35,650 nt of DNA from CAMLOF01 sp966692625 (GTDB lineage Bacteria > Pseudomonadota > Gammaproteobacteria > Burkholderiales > Burkholderiaceae_C). The notes under the pieces are model-generated. The model did not search any database, was not told the origin of the DNA, and saw only the letters and a program-made list of their open reading frames with translations. The stretch covers positions 1 through 35,650 of the forward strand of contig CBKZAG010000010.1 of the NCBI GenBank assembly GCA_966692625.1. Reading direction: 5' to 3'. Below, one piece after another: positions 29,615 to 35,650 of this stretch; the stretch's first letter is position 1, and each line of letters starts with the position of its first letter. The position numbers and the translations under genes are program-made.

Positions 29615-30358
29615 ATGAAACGTCTTGAAGGAAAAGTCAGCATCGTCACTGGCGCAGGCCAGGGCATTGGCGCGGCCACCGCGCTCAAGTTCGCGCAGGA
29701 AGGGGCTGTCGTCATCGTCTGCGACGTCAACCCCGCCAACGTGGACAGCGTGGTGTCGCAATGCCAAGCCGCTGGCGCGCAGGCTCAGGGCTTCACCATG
29801 GACGTGACCCAGCGCCCCCAGGTGGACGGCGTCGTGAAACAGGTGCTGCAGCGCCGGGGCCGTATTGACGTGCTGGTCAACAACGCTGGCATCACCCAGG
29901 ACGCACGCCTGCAGAAGATGACCGAAGAGCAGTTCGATCGTGTCATCGACGTGAACCTGCGCGGCGTGTTCCACTGCGCCCAGGCAGTGGCAGACGCCAT
30001 GGTGGCACAGGGCAGCGGTGTCATCCTGAACGCGTCTTCGGTCGTGGGCATCTATGGCAACTTTGGCCAGACCAACTACGCCGCCACCAAGTTCGGCGTG
30101 ATCGGCTTCACCAAAACCTGGAGCCGCGAACTCGGGCCCAAAGGAGTGCGTGTGAATGCCGTGGCGCCAGGCTTTGTCAGCACCCCCATCCTGCAGACCA
30201 TTCCTGAGAAGGTGCTGCAGGAAATGGAGCACAAGGTACCGCTCAGACGCCTTGGCCGCCCTGAGGAAATTGCCAACGTCTATGCCTTCCTGGCCAGCGA
30301 CGAGGCCAGCTACGTCAACGGCGCGGTCATCGAAGTCTGCGGCGGCATGACGGTTTGA
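29615..30358 (+). CDS. FabG-like 3-oxoacyl-reductase (short-chain dehydrogenase)
   Basis: This is a 247-residue classical short-chain dehydrogenase. It has the coenzyme motif TGAGQGIG (12-19), NNAG (89-92), active-site Asn114, Ser141 or Ser142, Tyr155 and Lys159 (NYAATK), and the tail YVNGAVIEVCGGMTV. These features fit the FabG branch, which reduces 3-oxoacyl-ACP or acetoacetyl-CoA with NADPH. It is not in a fab operon, so it may be a secondary paralogue with a different acyl substrate; the exact substrate is not readable. It lies 47 bp after yigZ and 13 bp before the first chromate transporter half. Confidence 0.9.
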   Translation: MKRLEGKVSIVTGAGQGIGAATALKFAQEGAVVIVCDVNPANVDSVVSQCQAAGAQAQGFTMDVTQRPQVDGVVKQVLQRRGRIDVLVNNAGITQDARLQKMTEEQFDRVIDVNLRGVFHCAQAVADAMVAQGSGVILNASSVVGIYGNFGQTNYAATKFGVIGFTKTWSRELGPKGVRVNAVAPGFVSTPILQTIPEKVLQEMEHKVPLRRLGRPEEIANVYAFLASDEASYVNGAVIEVCGGMTV

Positions 30359-30371
30359 AGCCTGAGACCGA

Positions 30372-30983
30372 ATGACTCCTGCGCAAACCCGGCCTGACGG
30401 CGCCGAGGCCCCGGCACAGCCACGGTCCAAGACCGACCTCTTCCTGTCCTTCACCTGGTTGGCGTTGCAGGGCTTTGGCGGTGTACTGGCCGTGGTGCAA
30501 CGGGAGTTGGTGGACAAGAAGCGCTGGTTGACCCGTGACCAGTTCGTCGAAGACTGGGCGGTAGCGCAGATCCTGCCCGGCCCGAACGTGGTGAACCTGT
30601 CACTGATGATCGGGGGGCGCTACTTCGGACTGCCGGGCGCTCTGGCAGCACTGGCAGGCATGCTGCTCGCACCGCTGCTGGTGGCACTGGTCCTGGCGGT
30701 CGCCTTTGCCAGCATCGCTGGCGCGCCTGCGGCGCTGGGCGCCCTGCGTGGCATGGGGGCCGTAGCCGCGGGGCTCATCACCGCCACCGGGCTGAAGCTG
30801 ATCGGCGCTCTCCAAAACAACGTGATGGGGCGTTTCGTCTGCTGGGGCTTCGCTGCGGCCACGTTCGTGGCCATTGCATTGCTGCGGCTGCCGCTGGCCT
30901 GGGTTCTGCTGGGGCTGGGCAGCGTGGCGTGCCTGTGGGCCTGGCATTGCCTGGGCAAGCCATGGGCTGGGAGCGGGGCATGA
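30372..30983 (+). CDS. Chromate transporter, half-size subunit 1 (CHR family)
   Basis: This 203-residue membrane protein is a short-chain CHR/ChrA-type unit. After a 20-residue cytoplasmic start come LFLSFTWLALQGFGGVLAVVQREL and the signature QILPGPNVVNLSLMIGGRYFGLPGALAALAGM, then four to five more hydrophobic spans. Paired half-size CHR proteins are thought to act together as the equivalent of the full two-domain ChrA; chromate is the known substrate of the family, but other anions are possible. It starts 13 bp after the FabG-like gene. Its TGA overlaps an ATG that opens a 26-codon leader ORF. Confidence 0.88.
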   Translation: MTPAQTRPDGAEAPAQPRSKTDLFLSFTWLALQGFGGVLAVVQRELVDKKRWLTRDQFVEDWAVAQILPGPNVVNLSLMIGGRYFGLPGALAALAGMLLAPLLVALVLAVAFASIAGAPAALGALRGMGAVAAGLITATGLKLIGALQNNVMGRFVCWGFAAATFVAIALLRLPLAWVLLGLGSVACLWAWHCLGKPWAGSGA

Positions 30984-31060
30984 GCGCAGCGCCGGGCCGC
31001 CCCAAGCAAGCTCGCTCCCGCTTGGCGGGACAGGCCGCAGGCCGAAGGGTGCCCCAGTGA
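30980..31060 (+). other. Short leader ORF between the chromate transporter halves
   Basis: A 26-codon frame starts with an ATG overlapping the stop of subunit 1 (ATGA) and ends with a TGA overlapping the GTG start of subunit 2 (GTGA). It has no recognisable sequence and may only keep ribosomes moving between the two genes. Confidence 0.3.
30984..31056. repeat. GC-rich, repeat-like intergenic hairpin element
   Basis: The 73-bp gap has a stem formed by CCGCCCCAAGC and GCTTGGCGG (with a 2-base bulge) and a second small dyad GGCC-GCA-GGCC. Its composition recalls intergenic GC-rich hairpin repeats of Comamonadaceae genomes; that resemblance is from memory. No second copy is visible in this window. 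Confidence 0.4.
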
Positions 31061-31653
31061 TCATCACCCTGCACGCCAATGACTGGCTCCAGATCTTCCT
31101 GCATTTCCTGATGCTGTCGCTGCTGGCGGTGGGCGGAGCCATCACCACGGCTCCCGACATGCACCGCTACCTCGTGACGCAACAGGCTTGGCTGACCGAC
31201 GCCCAGTTCACCGCGTCCATCGCCTTGGCGCAGGCTGCCCCCGGGCCGAATGTGCTGTTTGTTGCGCTGGTGGGCTGGACGGTAGGCGTGAACGCCGGTG
31301 GCGGCGTTGCGGCTGGCATGGCCGCCTGGCCACTGGGGGCACTTGGCGTATTTCTGACCATGGCCGCCATCCTGCTGCCTTCGTCCACCCTGACTTACAT
31401 TGCCACCCGCTGGGCGCACCACAACCGCGAACGGCGCGAAGTGAAGGCGTTCAAGCAAGGCATGGCGCCCATCGTCATCGCCTTGCTCATTGCCACCGGC
31501 TGGGTGCTGAGCGCCGCGCATGACGACCCCACGCGCGACTGGCGGCTTTGGCTGTTGACCGTGGTGAGCGCCCTGCTGGTGTGGCGCACCCGGTTGCACA
31601 TGCTGTGGATGCTGGGCACAGGTGCGGTGCTGGGTGCGCTGGGCTGGGTCTGA
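31057..31653 (+). CDS. Chromate transporter, half-size subunit 2 (CHR family)
   Basis: This is the partner of the preceding gene: 198 residues, six or so hydrophobic spans and the CHR signature in LMLSLLAVGGAITTAPDMHRYLV and ALAQAAPGPNVLFVALVGWTVG. The start is GTG at 31057, preceded by GAAGGG 7 bp upstream; no ATG lies between it and the conserved region. The two halves differ (PGPNVVNLS against PGPNVLFVA), as expected for a heteromeric pair with opposite membrane orientation. It ends 15 bp from the converging rlmB. Confidence 0.88.
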   Translation: MIITLHANDWLQIFLHFLMLSLLAVGGAITTAPDMHRYLVTQQAWLTDAQFTASIALAQAAPGPNVLFVALVGWTVGVNAGGGVAAGMAAWPLGALGVFLTMAAILLPSSTLTYIATRWAHHNRERREVKAFKQGMAPIVIALLIATGWVLSAAHDDPTRDWRLWLLTVVSALLVWRTRLHMLWMLGTGAVLGALGWV

Positions 31654-31668
31654 CCGGGCCGGAACGGA

Positions 31669-32415
31669 TCAGGAACGCTGTCGTAGCGCCTCGTAAAGAC
31701 ACACGGCGCTGGCCACGGAAACGTTCAGGCTTTCCACCGCGCCGCGCATGGGAATGCTCACCAGTTCGTCGCAGGTCTTGCGTGTGAGCTGGCGCATACC
31801 GGGGCCTTCAGCCCCCAGCACCAGGGCCACCGGACCCTTCAGGTCCACCTGGTAGATGGTCTTGGGCGCGTCGTCGCTCGTGCCGATGATCCAGACGTTG
31901 CGCTCCTTCAGCTCATTGAGCGTGCGCGCCAGGTTGGTCACCATGAAGTAAGGCACCGTTTCTGCCGCACCGCTGGCCACCTTGGCCACCGTGGCGTTGA
32001 TGCCTGCGGCATGGTCCTTGGGTGCGATCACCGCCTGTGCCCCGGCACCGTCAGCCACACGCAGGCATGCGCCCAGGTTGTGCGGGTCGGTCACGCCATC
32101 CAGCACCAGCAGCAAGGGGGCGTCACCACCGCCCTGCTCCAGTTGGTCCAGCAGGTCGTCGAGCGAGCGGGCTTGCGCTACCGGTTCCACGCGTGCAGCC
32201 ACCCCCTGGTGCCCGTGGCTGCCCGCCAGCTTGGCTATACGCAGGCTGTCGGCCTCGATCAGTCGCGCGCCCGCTTCCTTCGCACGTTCCAGGAACTGCT
32301 TCATGCGCGCGTCGCGGCGCGACGGGTCAACGTAAATCTCGATGATGGATGCGGGCGCCGTCTTCAGGCGCACGCCAACGGCATGGAAGCCGAACAGGAC
32401 TTTGGGAGAGGACAT
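31669..32415 (-). CDS. rlmB: 23S rRNA (guanosine-2'-O-)-methyltransferase RlmB
   Basis: RlmB methylates the ribose of G2251 (E. coli numbering) in the peptidyl-transferase P loop of 23S rRNA. The 248-residue protein has the N-terminal substrate-binding domain (VLFGFHAVGVRL...RLIEADSLRIAKLAGSHGHQGVAA) and the SPOUT/TrmH knot with LVLDGVTDPHNLGACLRVADG, LVLGAEGPGMRQLTR and IPMRGAVESLNVSVASAVCLYEALRQ. The start at 32415 (MSSPKVLFGFHAV) fits the family; the open frame upstream overlaps the ABC gene. It follows the ATPase gene by 10 bp, suggesting co-transcription. Confidence 0.95.
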   Translation of the reverse strand: MSSPKVLFGFHAVGVRLKTAPASIIEIYVDPSRRDARMKQFLERAKEAGARLIEADSLRIAKLAGSHGHQGVAARVEPVAQARSLDDLLDQLEQGGGDAPLLLVLDGVTDPHNLGACLRVADGAGAQAVIAPKDHAAGINATVAKVASGAAETVPYFMVTNLARTLNELKERNVWIIGTSDDAPKTIYQVDLKGPVALVLGAEGPGMRQLTRKTCDELVSIPMRGAVESLNVSVASAVCLYEALRQRS

Positions 32416-32425
32416 CCCTGGATTA

Positions 32426-33115
32426 TCACGCCTCGGCCAGTGCTGGCTCGCTGGCCCGCCCTGCTTCGATGGTGATGCGGCGCTCGCAACGCTGGGCAAT
32501 GGCCCGGTCGTGCGTCACCAGAACGAGCGTCGTGCCCAGTTCACGGTTCAGCTCGAACATCAGCTCCATCACGCGCTCACCCGTGGCAAAGTCCAGGCTG
32601 CCCGTGGGCTCGTCGGCCAGCAGTACCGCCGGGCGCACCACAAAAGCGCGGGCCAGCGCCACGCGCTGCTGCTCGCCGCCCGAGAGCACCTTGGGGTAGT
32701 GCCCCAGGCGCTCGCCCAACCCCACGCGCCGCAGCATCTCGGTGGCCGCTGTGCGTGCGTCACGTCGGCCAGCCAGTTCCAGCGGCAGCATCACGTTCTC
32801 CAGTGCCGTGAGGTTGCCCAGCAACTGGAAGCTCTGGAACACAAAACCCACCTTCTGTGCCCGCAAGGCCGCGCGCTGGTCTTCGTCCAGCGCGAAAATA
32901 TCGGTGCCGTCGATGTGAACCGTTCCCGCGCTGGGCGTATCCAACCCCGCAACGATGGCCAGCAAGGTACTCTTGCCAGAGCCTGATGCCCCGACGATAG
33001 CCACCGTCTCGCCCTTGTAGAGCTCGAAATCGACCTCACGCAAAATGTCCAGCTGGCCCGTGGCGTCGCTCACCGACTTCGACAGGTTCTGCACCGCGAT
33101 CATCACATCCGACAT
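32426..33115 (-). CDS. ybbA: ABC transporter ATPase of the LolD/YbbA (MacB) type
   Basis: This is a 229-residue ATP-binding subunit. It has Walker A GASGSGKST at 42-50, the Q-loop in FVFQSFQLL, signature LSGGEQQ at 144-150, Walker B VLLADEP at 164-170 and the H-loop in LVTHD. The LPLELAGR segment before the signature is typical of the LolD/MacB/YbbA group. Divergence from a tesA-like esterase gene is the E. coli ybbA-tesA arrangement and supports YbbA. The permease YbbP that follows in E. coli is missing; rlmB comes next. Its ATG and the alternative ATG of the esterase share the same CATG at 33113-33116. Confidence 0.9.
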   Translation of the reverse strand: MSDVMIAVQNLSKSVSDATGQLDILREVDFELYKGETVAIVGASGSGKSTLLAIVAGLDTPSAGTVHIDGTDIFALDEDQRAALRAQKVGFVFQSFQLLGNLTALENVMLPLELAGRRDARTAATEMLRRVGLGERLGHYPKVLSGGEQQRVALARAFVVRPAVLLADEPTGSLDFATGERVMELMFELNRELGTTLVLVTHDRAIAQRCERRITIEAGRASEPALAEA

Positions 33116-33131
33116 GGAAAGGCTCTTCAAG

Positions 33132-33770
33132 TTGAATCGACGACACTTTAACGCCATCACCGCGCTGGCCGCCCTCGTGGGGTCTTGCCCGGCCTGGGCC
33201 GAGTCAGAGCCCGTTGTGCTGATTGTGGGGGACTCGCTCAGCGCCGAATACGGGCTGCGCCGTGGCAGCGGCTGGGTGGCGTTGCTGGAACAGCGACTTG
33301 CCAGCAACAAGGCTGGCGTGCGCGTGGTCAACGCCAGCATCAGCGGCGACACGACCTCTGGCGGCCGCTCGCGCCTGCCCACGCTGCTGCAGCAACACAG
33401 GCCTGCTACCGTCGTCATCGAACTCGGCGGCAACGACGCACTGCGCGGCCTGCCGCTGGACATGACCCGAGACAACCTGCAGGCCATGGCGCGCCAGGCC
33501 CGTGAGTCGGGTGCCAAGGTTCTGCTGCTGGGCATGGAGATGCCGCCCAACTACGGCGCTCGCTACGCGCAGGAATTCCGCCAAGTGTTCGCCAATGTAG
33601 CCAAGGCTGAAAAAGCCGCCTTGCTGCCCTTCTTCTTAAAGGGCGTGGCGGACGGGCCTGACCCCGTCGCCCTGTTCCAGGCCGACCGCATCCACCCGAA
33701 CGAAAGCGCCCAGGCACGCATGCTGGACAATGTATGGCCTGAACTGCGCAAGCTGTTGCCCAAGCGCTGA
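33132..33770 (+). CDS. tesA: Secreted SGNH-family arylesterase/thioesterase (TesA-like)
   Basis: This periplasmic lysophospholipase/acyl-CoA thioesterase-like hydrolase of the SGNH family is 212 residues long from TTG at 33132. Block I is VGDSLSAEYG (nucleophile Ser36), followed by the oxyanion Gly in NASISGDTTSGG and Asn in ELGGNDALRG, and the Asp-x-x-His pair in FQADRIHPN. The N-terminus MNRRHFNAITALAALVGSCPAWA is a signal peptide with a likely cut after AWA. TTG is preferred because AAAGG lies 9 bp upstream; the ATG at 33114 has no Shine-Dalgarno. It is divergent from ybbA, as in E. coli. Confidence 0.9.
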   Translation: MNRRHFNAITALAALVGSCPAWAESEPVVLIVGDSLSAEYGLRRGSGWVALLEQRLASNKAGVRVVNASISGDTTSGGRSRLPTLLQQHRPATVVIELGGNDALRGLPLDMTRDNLQAMARQARESGAKVLLLGMEMPPNYGARYAQEFRQVFANVAKAEKAALLPFFLKGVADGPDPVALFQADRIHPNESAQARMLDNVWPELRKLLPKR

Positions 33771-33785
33771 AGCCATCACCACCGT

Positions 33786-34859
33786 ATGCCCCTGCAAACC
33801 CTGCCCGCCACCGCCGCCCTGGAACGTCTGGCCGACTTCGACACCGTCATCGACGCCCGCACCGAGGACGAGTACGCCCTCGACCATCTGCCCGGCGCCA
33901 TCAACTGGCCAACGCTCAACAACGAGGAACGCATCGTCATCGGCACGATGTACAAGCAGGTCAACGCCTTCGAGGCCAAGAAGCGGGGAGCAGCGCTGGC
34001 TGCCCGCAACATCGCTGCCCACATTGAGCGCGAAGTGCTCGACAAACCCAAGAACTGGAAGCCATTGGTCTACTGCTGGCGAGGCGGCAACCGCAGCGGT
34101 TCGCTGGCCACCATCCTCAGTGCCATTGGGTTTCAGGTCACCCTGATCGAAGGTGGCTACAAGGCGTCACGCAATGCGCTGGTCGAGTCCCTACCCGCCT
34201 TGGTGCAGCGCCTGCGCTACAAGGTGGTGTGCGGCCCCACGGGTTCGGGCAAGACGCGCCTGCTGCAGGCCCTGGCAGCCCAAGGTGCGCAGGTGCTCGA
34301 CCTGGAAGGCCTGGCGTCGCACCGCAGTTCCGTGCTCGGCTTGATCCCGGGCCAGCCGCAGCCCAGCCAGAAACGCTTTGACACCCTGGTGTGGGAAGCC
34401 CTGCACACCTACGATCCCGCCCGCGTGGTGTACGTGGAAAGCGAAAGCAAGAAGGTGGGCAACCTGCGCGTGCCAGACGCTTTGATCGACGCCATGCGTG
34501 CCAGCCCCTGCCTGGACCTGCAACTGCCGCTGGAAGAGCGTGTGGCGCTGTTGATGGAAGACTACGAATTCTTCCTGCGCGACAGCGAGTTCTTCTGCGA
34601 GCGCCTGCGCGCCCTCACAGAACTGCGCGGCAAGGCGGTGATAGACGAGTGGGTAGGCATGGTACAGGCGGGCCGCTCCGACGCCGTGGTGCGCGAACTG
34701 CTGGACAAGCATTACGACCCCGTGTACGCGGCTTCGATCCGCCGCAACTTCGTTCAGTACGCACAGGCCGTTCCCTGCCCGTTGTCCAACCGCTCAGAAG
34801 CGGCCATGGCCGCCCTCGCCCACGAGTTGATCGCTCAGGAAAGCGCGGACATGGCCTGA
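33786..34859 (+). CDS. mnmH: tRNA 2-selenouridine synthase
   Basis: MnmH (SelU/YbbB) replaces sulphur of 5-substituted 2-thiouridine at the tRNA wobble position with selenium, using selenophosphate. The 357-residue protein has the N-terminal rhodanese domain with VYCWRGGNRSGS (catalytic Cys97) and a P-loop domain starting CGPTGSGKT at 149-157, followed by VYVESESKKVGNLRVP. Both active sites are intact. It starts 15 bp after tesA and is probably co-transcribed with it. SelD, which makes the selenophosphate, is not in the window. Its last 25 bp overlap the converging lyase gene. Confidence 0.95.
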   Translation: MPLQTLPATAALERLADFDTVIDARTEDEYALDHLPGAINWPTLNNEERIVIGTMYKQVNAFEAKKRGAALAARNIAAHIEREVLDKPKNWKPLVYCWRGGNRSGSLATILSAIGFQVTLIEGGYKASRNALVESLPALVQRLRYKVVCGPTGSGKTRLLQALAAQGAQVLDLEGLASHRSSVLGLIPGQPQPSQKRFDTLVWEALHTYDPARVVYVESESKKVGNLRVPDALIDAMRASPCLDLQLPLEERVALLMEDYEFFLRDSEFFCERLRALTELRGKAVIDEWVGMVQAGRSDAVVRELLDKHYDPVYAASIRRNFVQYAQAVPCPLSNRSEAAMAALAHELIAQESADMA

Positions 34860-35650
34860 AGCAGGTCGGCCTTCAGGTCCGCAACGGCTTCCAGGCCCAC
34901 GGCGAAGCGGACCAGCCGGCTGGCGTGCGGCCAGGGCGTCGTTCGCATGGAAGGCACGTCGTACGGCACGCACAGGCTGATCGGCCCGGCCCAGCTGTAA
35001 CCCAGGCGGAACAGCTTGAGGCTGTCGCAGAACGCGTCAATCTTTTCTGAGGCAATCGCCGGATCGAACACCACGCTGAACAGACAGGCGGCCGCGCTGG
35101 CATCGCGCGCCCAGTTGGCATGACCGGGTGAGCCGGGCAAAGCCGGGTGGAACACCTTGGCCACACCGGGCTGCTCCTGCATCCAGGCGGCCAGTTCACG
35201 GGCTGTGGCGTCCTGCGCGTGGTAGCGCAGCACCATGCTGTTCAGCCCGCGCAGCACCAGCTCCGCGTCGTTGACACCTACACCCAGGCCCAGGCGCATA
35301 TGTGTCAGCAGCAGTTGCCGGTGCAGGGCCTCGTCGCGGGTGACCACCGAGCCCATCAGCACGTCTGACCCACCGCTGGGGTACTTGGTGAGGGCCTGCA
35401 TGGAGATGTCCACGCCGAAATTGAAGGGCTGAAACGCCACCCCTGCACCCCAGGTATTGTCCAGCGCCGCAATCACCTGCCTGCCGGTCTGCCGCGCATT
35501 CGCCCCGCGGACGACCGCCACCAGCGCGTGCAAGTCTGGGTACTCCAGCGTGACCGAACCCGCCGCCTCCAGCCAGACCAGGCGCGTGGACGGGCCAATC
35601 TTGGCAGCCAGATCAGCCGGGCTCATGGGGTCGTAATATCGGTGGGTGAT
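34835..35650 (-). CDS. metC: Cystathionine beta-lyase (partial, C-terminal part)
   Basis: This is a PLP-dependent enzyme of transsulphuration and methionine synthesis that cleaves cystathionine to homocysteine, pyruvate and ammonia. The N-terminal part is beyond the window: the frame stays open to 35650, reading YYDP just upstream of the first internal Met, as in MetC. Visible are LVWLEAAGSVTLEYPD, DNTWGAGVAFQP, the PLP-lysine motif SMQALTKYPSGGSDVLMG, and the C-terminal SWAGPISLCVPYD and LVRFAVGLE. A bacterial MetC is favoured over cystathionine gamma-synthase by YYDP and the SWAG segment. The end overlaps mnmH tail-to-tail by 25 bp. Confidence 0.88.
   Translation of the reverse strand: MTHRYYDPMSPADLAAKIGPSTRLVWLEAAGSVTLEYPDLHALVAVVRGANARQTGRQVIAALDNTWGAGVAFQPFNFGVDISMQALTKYPSGGSDVLMGSVVTRDEALHRQLLLTHMRLGLGVGVNDAELVLRGLNSMVLRYHAQDATARELAAWMQEQPGVAKVFHPALPGSPGHANWARDASAAACLFSVVFDPAIASEKIDAFCDSLKLFRLGYSWAGPISLCVPYDVPSMRTTPWPHASRLVRFAVGLEAVADLKADLLQAMSALS

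Overview
The window is a GC-rich, gene-dense piece of chromosome. Its protein families and gene order suggest a betaproteobacterium of the order Burkholderiales, most likely family Comamonadaceae (relatives of Acidovorax or Hydrogenophaga). That placement rests on recognising the neighbourhoods yebC-purD-hemF, clpS-clpA, the paired isocitrate dehydrogenases, exbB-exbD-lpxK-kdsB-adk and map-glnD, not on a database search. I see no rRNA, tRNA, CRISPR array, prophage, plasmid gene or transposase. No gap between genes exceeds 300 bp.

Layout. 1-2073 (minus): yebC, purD and the start of hemF, joined by ATGA overlaps. 2154-6863 (plus): a HerA-like ATPase (YjgR family), a DUF1499 protein, and a large membrane-anchored PAS-PAS-PAS-GGDEF-EAL protein. 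6833-11144 (minus): sbcB, clpA and clpS. 11266-15007 (minus): a monomeric NADP isocitrate dehydrogenase and, upstream of it, an unrelated homodimeric one, each with its own terminator. 15139-15666 (plus): an exported DUF192 protein. 15753-17688 (minus): sodB and xseA. 17965-21931 (plus): exbB, exbD, lpxK, a Trm112-like small protein, kdsB and adk, forming a cell-envelope and nucleotide cluster. 22149-25659 (plus): map and glnD. 25696-28877 (minus): ligA and an asparaginase. 28962-31653 (plus): a YigZ/IMPACT protein, a FabG-like reductase and two half-size chromate transporter subunits. 31669-33115 (minus): rlmB and a LolD/YbbA-type ATPase. 33132-34859 (plus): a TesA-like esterase and mnmH. 34835-35650 (minus): the C-terminal part of a cystathionine beta-lyase that runs off the window.

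The genes serve central metabolism (two ways to make 2-oxoglutarate and NADPH; the PII uridylyltransferase that reads the 2-oxoglutarate/glutamine balance), lipid A and Kdo synthesis, DNA repair (ExoI, ExoVII large subunit, LigA), protein turnover (ClpAPS, Map), oxidative stress (SodB) and tRNA/rRNA modification (MnmH, RlmB).

I found no convincing undescribed multi-gene system. The better leads are regulatory or architectural: two dyads of identical 11-bp spacing in the promoter region of the monomeric isocitrate dehydrogenase, paired DnaA-box-like sites before exbB, a repeat-like insert and leader ORF between the two chromate transporter halves, a divergent pair with overlapping start codons, and a clpS gene that may be leaderless.
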